In this document: positions 1 to 5,822 of the stretch, piece by piece | Position numbering within the stretch: position 1 is the stretch's first letter | Layout of the letters: each line of letters begins with the position of its first letter | From: Alphaproteobacteria bacterium | Lineage (GTDB): Bacteria > Pseudomonadota > Alphaproteobacteria > Rhizobiales > Aestuariivirgaceae | Length of the DNA: 11,774 nucleotides | Assembly (NCBI GenBank): GCA_026400595.1 | Contig: JAPLOT010000217.1 | Location: 1-11,774, forward strand | Direction of reading: 5' to 3' | The notes under the pieces: generated by a model | Databases searched by the model: none | The model's input: only the letters and a program-made list of their open reading frames with translations | Told to the model about the DNA's origin: nothing | Position numbers and translations under genes: made by a program

Positions 1-24
1 CGTGGCGAGGCTAAGAATTTTCCT

Positions 25-30
25 GGGAGG
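25..30 (+). promoter_or_regulatory. Shine-Dalgarno site that decides a TTG start
   Basis: GGGAGG lies 7 nt before the TTG at 38. It supports that start for the XRE-cupin regulator. The more upstream in-frame GTG at position 2 has no visible upstream context in this window. Confidence 0.6.
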
Positions 31-37
31 AAACAGA

Positions 38-700
38 TTGGACAAGCGGGCTCCAGCAAAGGGCAAGACGCGCGGCAAGGAAAAGGGCCTGCCGTTCCAG
101 GACCCTCATGCCTCGCCCTCGCGCCGCGCCAATCTGCTCGAAGAAGCCATCGGCCGCGAGGTGAAGGGCTTCCGCGAGAAGCTGGGCCTCACCATCGCCG
201 AACTGGCCAAGGCGGCGGACATGTCGGCCGGCATGCTTTCCAAGATCGAGAACGGCGCCACCTCGCCGTCGCTTGCCTCGCTGCAGGCATTGGGCAAGGC
301 GCTGCAAGTGCCTGTCACCGCGCTGTTCCGTGGCTTCGAGGAAATCCGCGACGCCACCTTCGTGAAGGCGGGCCAGGGCCTCACCATCGAACGGCGCGGC
401 ACGCGGGCGGGTCACCAGTATCAACTGCTGGGCCACAGCACGCACGGTCCGGTGATGGTCGAGCCCTATCTCATCACGCTCACCCAGCAGTCCGACGTCT
501 TCCCCACCTTCCAGCACGCGGGGTTCGAGTTTCTCTATATGCTGGAGGGTAATGTGGTGTACCGGCACGGCGACAAGACCTATGACATGCATCCCGGCGA
601 TGCCCTGTTCTTCGATGCCGACGCGCCGCACGGGCCGGAAGACCTGCGCCAGCTGCCGGCGCGTTACCTGGCCGTGATCTCCTACCGCCGCGAGGAATGA
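38..700 (+). CDS. XRE-family HTH regulator with C-terminal cupin domain
   Basis: Likely local transcriptional regulator of the downstream methylamine genes. From the proposed TTG start it is 220 residues. Residues 1-35 are a basic, probably disordered tail. Residues about 38-95 form an XRE/Cro-type helix-turn-helix (LGLTIAELAKAADMSAGMLS, followed by KIENG and a SPSLASL stretch). Residues about 140-216 are a single cupin barrel, with H160, E164 and H198 as plausible metal or ligand contacts and the motif MHPGDALFF at 184-192. The TTG at 38 is preferred over the GTG at position 2 because GGGAGG (25-30) sits 7 nt ahead of it. This two-domain architecture is common in regulators of amine and amino-acid catabolism, where the cupin is thought to bind the effector. 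The gene lies 115 bp upstream of mgsA in the same direction. The effector and the sense of regulation (activator or repressor) cannot be read from the sequence; a methylamine-pathway intermediate is my inference. Confidence 0.88.
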   Translation: MDKRAPAKGKTRGKEKGLPFQDPHASPSRRANLLEEAIGREVKGFREKLGLTIAELAKAADMSAGMLSKIENGATSPSLASLQALGKALQVPVTALFRGFEEIRDATFVKAGQGLTIERRGTRAGHQYQLLGHSTHGPVMVEPYLITLTQQSDVFPTFQHAGFEFLYMLEGNVVYRHGDKTYDMHPGDALFFDADAPHGPEDLRQLPARYLAVISYRREE

Positions 701-723
701 GCCGTCTGCAGGTGCCGCCCGCG

Positions 724-783
724 TTTACCTCGGTGAATTATTGTTTCCCAACAGTTGATTTCGCCCGAGCTTGCCGCTAGCCT
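724..783 (+). promoter_or_regulatory. Candidate promoter and operator region for mgsABC
   Basis: The 115-bp gap between the regulator and mgsA is locally AT-richer (about 724-762). TTGATT at 755-760 and TAGCCT at 778-783 are separated by 17 bp and resemble a weak sigma-70 promoter, which would give a short leader before the ATG at 816. Just upstream are an imperfect palindrome, TTTACC-TC-GGTGAA (724-737, 5 of 6 arm positions paired), and a small inverted repeat, TGTT-N4-AACA (742-753). Either could be the operator of the adjacent XRE-cupin regulator. The boxes match consensus only partly, so the promoter call is tentative. Confidence 0.35.
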
Positions 784-799
784 CTCCAGCATCATTCAC

Positions 800-805
800 G
801 GAGGG
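800..805 (+). promoter_or_regulatory. Shine-Dalgarno site for mgsA
   Basis: GGAGGG lies 10 nt ahead of the ATG at 816. It fixes the start at the codon that puts the catalytic cysteine at position 2, rather than at an in-frame TTG 45 bp upstream (771). Confidence 0.75.
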
Positions 806-815
806 CGCTTCACAC

Positions 816-1718
816 ATGTGCGGCATCGTCGGACTCTACCTGAAAAATCCCAAGCTGCAGTCCAAGCTGGGCGCGATGTTCAAGCCCATGATCATCGAGA
901 TGACCAATCGCGGACCCGATTCCGCCGGCGTCGCCATCTACCGCAATCCGGTGAAGAAGGCCGAGGTCAAGTTCTCGCTGGCGCATGACGATCCCGCCTA
1001 CAACTGGAAGGCCGTCGATACGGGGCTGGAGAAGGCGCTGAAGTGCGACGCCAAGATCAAGGTGATCGGCAATCACTGCATCCTGGTGACCACGGCCAAG
1101 GAGGACAAGGTGGTGCAGTGGCTGAAGAAGACCCATCCACAGGTGCGCGTGGTGGGCTCCGGCCACACCATCGAGATCTTCAAGGAAACCGGCCTGCCCG
1201 AGAACGTCTACCAGAAGTTCGATCTCTCCAAGGCCTCCGGCACGCACATCATCGGCCATACGCGCATGGCCACCGAAAGCGCGGTGACCACGGCGGGGTC
1301 GCATCCCTTCGCCACCGGTGCGGATCTCTGCCTCGTGCACAACGGGTCGCTGTCGAACCACAACCGCCTGCGCGAGAACCTGAAGCGCGAGGGCATGGAA
1401 TTCCAGACCGAGAACGACACCGAAGTGGCTGCCGCCTACATGACATGGAAGCTCCGCAACGGCGCCACGCTGAAGCAGGCCTTGGAAGACGGCCTCAAGG
1501 ATCTCGACGGCTTCTACACCTTTCTCGTCGGTACCGCCGACGGCTTCGCGGTGGTGCGCGATCCCATCGCCTGCAAGCATGCGGTGATGGCCGAGACCGA
1601 CGACTGGGTGGCCATGGCGACGGAGTATCGCGCCATTGCCCATCTGCCGGGTGCCGACGATGCGAAGATCTGGGAACCGGAACCGACAACCATCTACACT
1701 TGGGGCGGACACGCATGA
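816..1718 (+). CDS. mgsA: N-methylglutamate synthase subunit A (class II glutamine amidotransferase, GlxB-like)
   Basis: Amidotransferase subunit of N-methylglutamate synthase, 300 residues. The protein begins Met-Cys-Gly-Ile-Val-Gly. Cys2 becomes the N-terminal nucleophile of class II (Ntn) amidotransferases once Met is removed, which also fixes the start. Other family signatures are RGPDSAG (32-38), HTRMATES (148-155), HNGSLSNHN (175-183) and END (199-201). In glutamate synthase the equivalent domain hydrolyses glutamine. Here the expected substrate is the methylated analogue gamma-glutamylmethylamide, with the released methylamine passed to MgsC (inferred from the pathway). About 100 residues separate RGPDSAG from HTRMAT, so an extra alpha/beta segment (about 50-140) is inserted compared with minimal amidotransferases. 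The stop overlaps the mgsB start (ATGA). Generic databases may call it glutamine amidotransferase or GlxB. The fold is certain; the substrate rests on gene context. Confidence 0.88.
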   Translation: MCGIVGLYLKNPKLQSKLGAMFKPMIIEMTNRGPDSAGVAIYRNPVKKAEVKFSLAHDDPAYNWKAVDTGLEKALKCDAKIKVIGNHCILVTTAKEDKVVQWLKKTHPQVRVVGSGHTIEIFKETGLPENVYQKFDLSKASGTHIIGHTRMATESAVTTAGSHPFATGADLCLVHNGSLSNHNRLRENLKREGMEFQTENDTEVAAAYMTWKLRNGATLKQALEDGLKDLDGFYTFLVGTADGFAVVRDPIACKHAVMAETDDWVAMATEYRAIAHLPGADDAKIWEPEPTTIYTWGGHA

Positions 1719-2398
1719 ACGAGCTCGATCTCAAGGCGCTGGGCGTCACCGGCATCAACCAGCGTCTCTACAAGGTTCCCAAGGACTCGAACGAGCGGCA
1801 CTGGGTCATCACCAATCCGATGGGACAGCATGCCATCGCCTGCGGCCTCGACGGGCCGCTGCAGGTGGATATCAAGGGGCATGTCGGATTCTACTGCGGC
1901 GGCATGAACAAGGAAGCCGAGATCATCATCCATGGCCACGCCGGTGTCGGTGTGGCCGAGAACATGATGTCCGGCGTGGTGTGGATCAAGGGCAATGCCT
2001 CGGAGTCGGCCGGCGCCACCGGCAATGGCGGGCTGCTCGTGATCGACGGCGATGCCTCCTCGCGCTGCGGCATCTCGATGAAGGGCATCGACATCGTGGT
2101 GGGCGGCTCGGTCGGTCACATGTCGGCCTTCATGGCGCAGCGCGGCAACCTCGTGGTCTGCGGCGATGCCGGCGATGCGCTGGGCGACTCGATCTACGAG
2201 GCGCGTCTCTACGTGAAGGGCAAGGTGGCGGGACTGGGAGCCGACTGCATCGAGAAGGAGATGAAATCCGAGCATCTTGAAGATCTGGCACGGCTTCTCG
2301 AACGCGCCAAGCGCAAGGACAAGCCGAGCGATTTCCGCCGCTACGGATCGGCGCGCAAGCTCTACAACTTCAACGTCGACCACGCCGACGCGTATTGA
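1715..2398 (+). CDS. mgsB: N-methylglutamate synthase subunit B (GltB C-terminal GXGXG domain, GlxC-like)
   Basis: This 227-residue protein corresponds to the C-terminal GXGXG beta-helix domain of the glutamate synthase large subunit, here a free-standing subunit. Residues about 35-175 contain repeated glycine-centred turns (for example GHVGFYCGG, GHAGVGVAENMMSG, GDASSRCGIS and GGSVGHMSAF) typical of the right-handed beta-helix. Residues about 178-227 form a charged helical tail. In glutamate synthase this domain is structural, linking the amidotransferase and FMN domains and helping to shape the ammonia channel; the same role for methylamine is inferred here. The ATG at 1715 overlaps the mgsA stop by 4 bp, indicating translational coupling, and no strong Shine-Dalgarno precedes it. 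The stop is 9 bp before the mgsC start. The order A-B-C splits the GltB domains into three genes, as in known mgsABC and rhizobial glxBCD clusters. Confidence 0.87.
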   Translation: MNELDLKALGVTGINQRLYKVPKDSNERHWVITNPMGQHAIACGLDGPLQVDIKGHVGFYCGGMNKEAEIIIHGHAGVGVAENMMSGVVWIKGNASESAGATGNGGLLVIDGDASSRCGISMKGIDIVVGGSVGHMSAFMAQRGNLVVCGDAGDALGDSIYEARLYVKGKVAGLGADCIEKEMKSEHLEDLARLLERAKRKDKPSDFRRYGSARKLYNFNVDHADAY

Positions 2399-2407
2399 GG
2401 CTTACCG

Positions 2408-3736
2408 ATGGACACCAACATTCCCCGCACCGTTCCGCGCAAGTCGGCCACCTTCGACGACTACACCCTCTCCGAGATCCGCCGCGCGGCGACCACCGGG
2501 ATCTATGACATCCGCGGCGCCGGCGCCAAACGCAAGCTGCCGCATTTCGACGACCTGCTCTTTCTCGGCGCCTCGATCTCGCGCTATCCGCTGGAAGGCT
2601 ACCGCGAGAAGTGCGGCACCGACGTGGTGCTCGGCACGCGCTTCGCCAAGAAGCCGATCGAACTCAGGATTCCCATCACCATCGCGGGCATGAGCTTCGG
2701 CTCGCTCTCGGCCCAGGCCAAGGAAGCGCTGGGCCGCGGTGCCTCGATGGCAGGCACCTCCACCACCACCGGCGACGGCGGCATGACGCCCGAGGAACGC
2801 GGACAGTCCAAGCATCTCGTCTACCAGTATCTCCCGTCGCGCTACGGCATGAACCCGGACGACCTGCGCAAGGCCGATGCCATCGAAGTCGTGGTCGGCC
2901 AGGGCGCCAAGCCCGGCGGCGGCGGCATGCTGCTGGGCCAGAAGATTTCCGACCGCGTGGCGCAGATGCGCTGTCTCCCCAAGGGCATCGACCAGCGCTC
3001 GGCCTGCCGCCATCCCGACTGGACGGGGCCGGACGATCTCGAGATCAAGATCCACGAACTGCGCGAGATCACCTCGTGGGAAAAGCCGATCTACGTGAAG
3101 GTCGGCGGCACGCGGCCCTATTACGACGTGGCACTGGCGGTGAAGTCGGGCGCCGATGTCGTGGTGCTTGACGGCATGCAGGGCGGCACGGCCGCCACGC
3201 AGGAGGTGTTCATCGAGCATGTCGGCATTCCCACACTCGCCTGCATCCGGCCCGCGGTGAAGGCTTTGCAGGATCTCGGAATGCATCGCAAGGTGCAGCT
3301 CATCATCTCGGGCGGCATCCGCAACGGCGCTGATGTGGCCAAGGCCATGGCGCTGGGTGCCGACGCGGTGGCGATCGGCACGGCGGCCCTCGTGGCGCTG
3401 GGCGACAACGATCCGCACCTGGAAGAGGAATACCGCGCGCTGGGCACTACGGCAGGCGCCTATGACGACTGGCACGAGGGCCGCGATCCGGCCGGCATCA
3501 CCACGCAGGATCCCGATCTCGCCAAGCGGCTCGATCCCGTGAAGGCGGGACGGCGGCTGTCGAACTACCTGAAGGTCATGACGCTCGAGGCCCAGACCGT
3601 GGCCCGGGCCTGCGGCAAGAGCCATCTGCACAATCTCGAACCCGAGGATCTCTGCGCGCTCACCGTCGAGGCCGCCGCCATGGCCGGCGTGCCGCTGGCG
3701 GGAACCGACTGGATTCCCGGCCGCGGCGGATATTAA
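2408..3736 (+). CDS. mgsC: N-methylglutamate synthase subunit C (FMN-binding glutamate synthase domain, GlxD-like)
   Basis: Catalytic FMN subunit, 442 residues, homologous to the FMN-binding barrel of glutamate synthase. Family signatures are MSFGSLS (95-101) followed by a helix AQAKEALGRGA, GQGAKPGGGGMLLG (164-177), KVGGTRPYYDVALAVKSGAD (231-250), DGMQGGTAATQ (255-265) and SGGIRNGADVAKAMALGADA (301-320). The expected reaction is formation of N-methylglutamate from methylamine released by MgsA. In ordinary glutamate synthases a cysteine cluster binding a [3Fe-4S] centre precedes a PVGIATQDP-like motif. Here the equivalent stretch is YDDWHEGRDPAGITTQDP (352-369) with no cysteines, so this enzyme probably lacks that cluster, in line with an FMN-dependent synthase that needs no external electron donor. 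A TGAGG element (2396-2400), which includes the mgsB stop codon, serves as Shine-Dalgarno 7 nt before the ATG. GlxD or 'FMN-binding glutamate synthase family protein' are alternative names. Confidence 0.88.
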   Translation: MDTNIPRTVPRKSATFDDYTLSEIRRAATTGIYDIRGAGAKRKLPHFDDLLFLGASISRYPLEGYREKCGTDVVLGTRFAKKPIELRIPITIAGMSFGSLSAQAKEALGRGASMAGTSTTTGDGGMTPEERGQSKHLVYQYLPSRYGMNPDDLRKADAIEVVVGQGAKPGGGGMLLGQKISDRVAQMRCLPKGIDQRSACRHPDWTGPDDLEIKIHELREITSWEKPIYVKVGGTRPYYDVALAVKSGADVVVLDGMQGGTAATQEVFIEHVGIPTLACIRPAVKALQDLGMHRKVQLIISGGIRNGADVAKAMALGADAVAIGTAALVALGDNDPHLEEEYRALGTTAGAYDDWHEGRDPAGITTQDPDLAKRLDPVKAGRRLSNYLKVMTLEAQTVARACGKSHLHNLEPEDLCALTVEAAAMAGVPLAGTDWIPGRGGY

Positions 3737-3762
3737 GATCGCGGCACGGGGGAGGCACGATC

Positions 3763-4374
3763 ATGGAGCTTGGGGTCCTGGGACTTTTCGCGGCGGCGCT
3801 CTTCGTCAATGCGGGATCGCCGGGCCCGAGCATTGCGGCCCTCGTGGCGCGCGTCATCAGCCGCGGGTTAGGCAGCGTGCTGCCGTTCCTGCTCGCCATG
3901 TGGATCGGCGAGGCGCTGTGGCTGGTCGCGGCCGTGCTTGGCCTCGGCTTCGTTGCGGAGAAATTCTATCTCGTCTTCTCGGTCATCAAATATGCCGGCG
4001 TCGCCTACCTGCTCTACTTGGCCTATCGCATGTGGACGGCTCCGGTCGAAATCGAGACCGGTACCCTGCCGTCCTCCGACAGTGCGCTTCGCCTGTTTCT
4101 CACCGGCATGGCGCTGACGCTCGGCAATCCCAAGATCATGGTCTTCTATCTGGCGCTTCTGCCCTCCATCATCGATCTCGGGTCCGTCTCGACGCTCGGT
4201 CTTCTCGAGCTCGTCGCGGTGGCGGTGGCCGTCATGGCGACCGTCGATCTCGCCTGGGCCTTCGGCGCGTCTTGGGCCAGGCGCTGGTTGACCAGCCGCC
4301 GCGCCGTGCGGATCGCCAATCGCAGTGCCGCCGCCGCCATGGGCGGTGCGGCTGCCGTCATCGCAACACGATAA
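3763..4374 (+). CDS. LysE/RhtB-family amino-acid exporter
   Basis: Inner-membrane protein of 203 residues, typical of LysE/RhtB exporters, with about six hydrophobic segments. Family marks are the N-terminal GSPGPSIAALVARVISRG (18-35), equivalent to the conserved PGP motif, KYAGVAYLLYLAYRMW in the third membrane region, and LTLGNPKIMVFYLALLP, equivalent to the NPK motif. The family exports amino acids and related small metabolites. The ATG at 3763 is preceded by a strong GGGGGAGG (3748-3755) at 7 nt. The gene lies 26 bp after mgsC and 31 bp before gmaS in the same direction, so it is probably cotranscribed. Its position inside the methylamine operon suggests export or overflow control of glutamate, N-methylglutamate or gamma-glutamylmethylamide. 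That substrate is inference; nothing in the sequence identifies it. Confidence 0.85.
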   Translation: MELGVLGLFAAALFVNAGSPGPSIAALVARVISRGLGSVLPFLLAMWIGEALWLVAAVLGLGFVAEKFYLVFSVIKYAGVAYLLYLAYRMWTAPVEIETGTLPSSDSALRLFLTGMALTLGNPKIMVFYLALLPSIIDLGSVSTLGLLELVAVAVAVMATVDLAWAFGASWARRWLTSRRAVRIANRSAAAAMGGAAAVIATR

Positions 4375-4405
4375 CCACAACATCGACAGGGAAGTGAAAC
4401 ACACC

Positions 4406-5710
4406 ATGAGCGACCTGGCCAAATATGCGAAGGACAACAAGGTCAAGTTCTTCCTCTTCAATTTCACCGATCTCTTCGGCGTGCAGCGTGCCAAGCTGGT
4501 GCCGGCGGAAGCGGTGGGCAAGATGCAGAAGGCGGGCGCGGGCTTTGCGGGCTTCGCCACCTGGCTGGACCAGACTCCGGCACATCCCGACATTCTCGTG
4601 ATGCCGGACCCGAACTCGGTGATCCAGTTGCCCTGGCGGCCCGAGGTGGCCTGGGTGGCGGGCGAGCCCTGGATGAACGGCGAGCCGCTGGCCCAGAGCC
4701 CGCGCGTGGTGCTGCGCAAGATGGCCGAGAAGCATGCGGCGAAGAACATGAAGCTCATGGCCGGCGTCGAGCCCGAGTTCCATCTCATCAATGCCGACGG
4801 CACCGCGGTGTCGGATCCGCGCGACACGCAGGAGAAGCCCTGCTACGACCAGGCTGCCATCATGCGGCGCCTCGATGTCATCGGCGAGATCTGCTCGACC
4901 ATGACGCAGCTGGGCTGGGGGCCCTATCAAAACGACCACGAGGATGCGAACGGCCAGTTCGAGATCAACTGGAACTTCAACGACGCGCTGACCACCGCAG
5001 ACCAGCTCGCCTTCTTCAAGTTCATGGTCAAGTCGATCGCCGAGAAGCACGGGCTGCGCGCCACCTTCATGCCCAAGCCCTTCATCAATCTCACCGGCAA
5101 CGGCTGCCACGTGCATCTTTCTGTGTGGGACAAGAGCGGCAAGACCAATCTCTTCCACGACGCCAAGGGCGAGCTCGGCCTGTCACCGCTGGCATACAAT
5201 TTTCTGGGCGGCCTGATGCATCACGCCGCCGCCATGGCGGCCATCACCAATCCGACGGTCAACAGCTACAAGCGCATCAACGCGCCGCGCACCATTTCGG
5301 GCGCCACATGGTCGCCGTCCTCCATCACCTTCGGCGGCAACAACCGCACCCACATGGTGCGCATCCCCGACGAGGGCCGCGCCGAATACCGCCTACCGGA
5401 CAATGCCGCCAATCCCTATCTTCTGCTGGCCGCCATCCTGGCCGCCGGCATGCACGGGGTGGAGGAGAAGATGGACCCCGGCAAGCGCCTTGACATCGAC
5501 ATGTATGCCGAGGGCCACACCGTGAAGGACGCCAGGAAGCTGCCGCTCAACCTGCTGGATGCGCTGCGCAACTTCGAGGCTGACAGCTATCTCCGCCAGG
5601 CGCTGGGCAAGGACGCCGCGGACGGCTACCTCAAGCTCAAGCACAATGAGTGGAACCAGTACTGCCGCCACCTGACCCAGTGGGAGCGCGACACCACGCT
5701 CGACTGCTGA
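4406..5710 (+). CDS. gmaS: Gamma-glutamylmethylamide synthetase (glutamine-synthetase-like, type III)
   Basis: First enzyme of the NMG pathway: glutamate + methylamine + ATP gives gamma-glutamylmethylamide + ADP + phosphate. At 434 residues it is a compact glutamine-synthetase-fold ligase. An N-terminal beta-grasp region (1-100) contains FNFTDLFGVQRAKLVP (18-33), in the place of the TDxxG segment of glutamine synthetases. The catalytic domain shows metal and substrate motifs VEPEFH (121-126), GQFEINWN (183-190), NGCHVHLS (232-239), NSYKR (286-290), NRTHMVRIP (313-321) and RAEYRLPDNAANPYL (325-339). The ATG at 4406 is preferred over upstream in-frame codons because AGGGAAG (4388-4394) lies 11 nt before it and earlier codons would overlap the lysE-like gene. 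Homologues are often labelled type III glutamate-ammonia ligase or GlnT. Placement between mgsABC and mgdABCD favours methylamine as acceptor, though an ammonia-accepting GlnT cannot be excluded from sequence alone. Confidence 0.87.
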   Translation: MSDLAKYAKDNKVKFFLFNFTDLFGVQRAKLVPAEAVGKMQKAGAGFAGFATWLDQTPAHPDILVMPDPNSVIQLPWRPEVAWVAGEPWMNGEPLAQSPRVVLRKMAEKHAAKNMKLMAGVEPEFHLINADGTAVSDPRDTQEKPCYDQAAIMRRLDVIGEICSTMTQLGWGPYQNDHEDANGQFEINWNFNDALTTADQLAFFKFMVKSIAEKHGLRATFMPKPFINLTGNGCHVHLSVWDKSGKTNLFHDAKGELGLSPLAYNFLGGLMHHAAAMAAITNPTVNSYKRINAPRTISGATWSPSSITFGGNNRTHMVRIPDEGRAEYRLPDNAANPYLLLAAILAAGMHGVEEKMDPGKRLDIDMYAEGHTVKDARKLPLNLLDALRNFEADSYLRQALGKDAADGYLKLKHNEWNQYCRHLTQWERDTTLDC

Positions 5711-5735
5711 GGCTCGCCGCCGGCAAGTGAGGAGA

Positions 5736-5822
5736 ATGCGTCCTCCGGGACGCAGGCAGGCCTTGCCCGCGGCAAATTGGTCTAGTATTGGTTCAATTGG
5801 TCTGAAATTGGTTGTGGCATGA
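5736..5822 (+). CDS. Possible 28-residue leader peptide ORF upstream of mgdA
   Basis: An ATG at 5736 opens a 28-codon frame ending in TGA at 5820-5822, which overlaps the mgdA ATG (5819-5821) in an ATGA junction. The peptide starts MRPPGRRQALPAANW, and its second half is encoded by the ATTGGT repeats. A purine-rich GAGGAG (5729-5734) lies just ahead but only 1 nt from the ATG, which is closer than optimal; an in-frame GTG at 5727 is another start option. The case rests on the overlap and on the absence of a Shine-Dalgarno for mgdA, which would make translational coupling useful. An open frame of this length can arise by chance in GC-rich DNA, so this is a hypothesis. I recognise no family. 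Confidence 0.25.
   Translation: MRPPGRRQALPAANWSSIGSIGLKLVVA
5737..5754 (+). other. Perfect 7-bp hairpin with UNCG-type tetraloop
   Basis: TGCGTCC (5737-5743) pairs exactly with GGACGCA (5748-5754) across a TCCG loop. The closing C-G pair plus UCCG fits the unusually stable UNCG tetraloop class. The hairpin begins 27 nt after the gmaS stop. No T-run follows, so it is not a standard intrinsic terminator. It could stabilise the 3' end of the upstream mRNA or act in attenuation. An alternative pairing, GAGGA (5729-5733) with TCCTC (5741-5745), would exclude it. Confidence 0.5.
5775..5814 (+). repeat. Tandem 20-bp direct repeat with four ATTGGT motifs (candidate operator)
   Basis: ATTGGT occurs at 5776-5781, 5787-5792, 5796-5801 and 5807-5812, all in the same orientation. 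They form two 20-bp units (5775-5794 and 5795-5814) that match at 16 of 20 positions, each with the pattern AATTGGTCT-N3-ATTGGTT. The array ends a few bases before the mgdA ATG at 5819. ATTGGT resembles the half-site used by GntR/FadR-type regulators such as PdhR, although those sites are palindromic (ATTGGT-N3-ACCAAT) while these are direct repeats. An operator array for a regulator of mgdABCD is the most likely role. Which protein binds is unknown; the nearby XRE-cupin regulator is a candidate. Confidence 0.6.

Noticed and set aside
2..37. Upstream GTG start for the regulator
   Set aside because: The TTG at 38 has a well-spaced GGGAGG, while the GTG at position 2 has no visible upstream context and would add residues translated from the ribosome site.
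2402..3631. Minus-strand open frame (409 codons) antisense to mgsC
   Set aside because: It has the same shadow composition and no domain, while mgsC on the plus strand matches the glutamate synthase FMN domain throughout.
3737..3762. Inverted repeat GATCG/CGATC flanking the lysE-like Shine-Dalgarno
   Set aside because: The stem is only 5 bp with a 16-base loop, and it leaves the ribosome site exposed in the loop. Chance occurrence is likely.
4406..5710. Ordinary ammonia-assimilating type III glutamine synthetase (GlnT)
   Set aside because: It cannot be fully excluded from sequence, but placement between N-methylglutamate synthase and dehydrogenase genes makes gamma-glutamylmethylamide synthetase the better call.
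5737..5754. Intrinsic terminator after gmaS
   Set aside because: The hairpin is convincing but is not followed by a T-run; the next bases are GGCAGGCC. It is reported as a hairpin, not a terminator.
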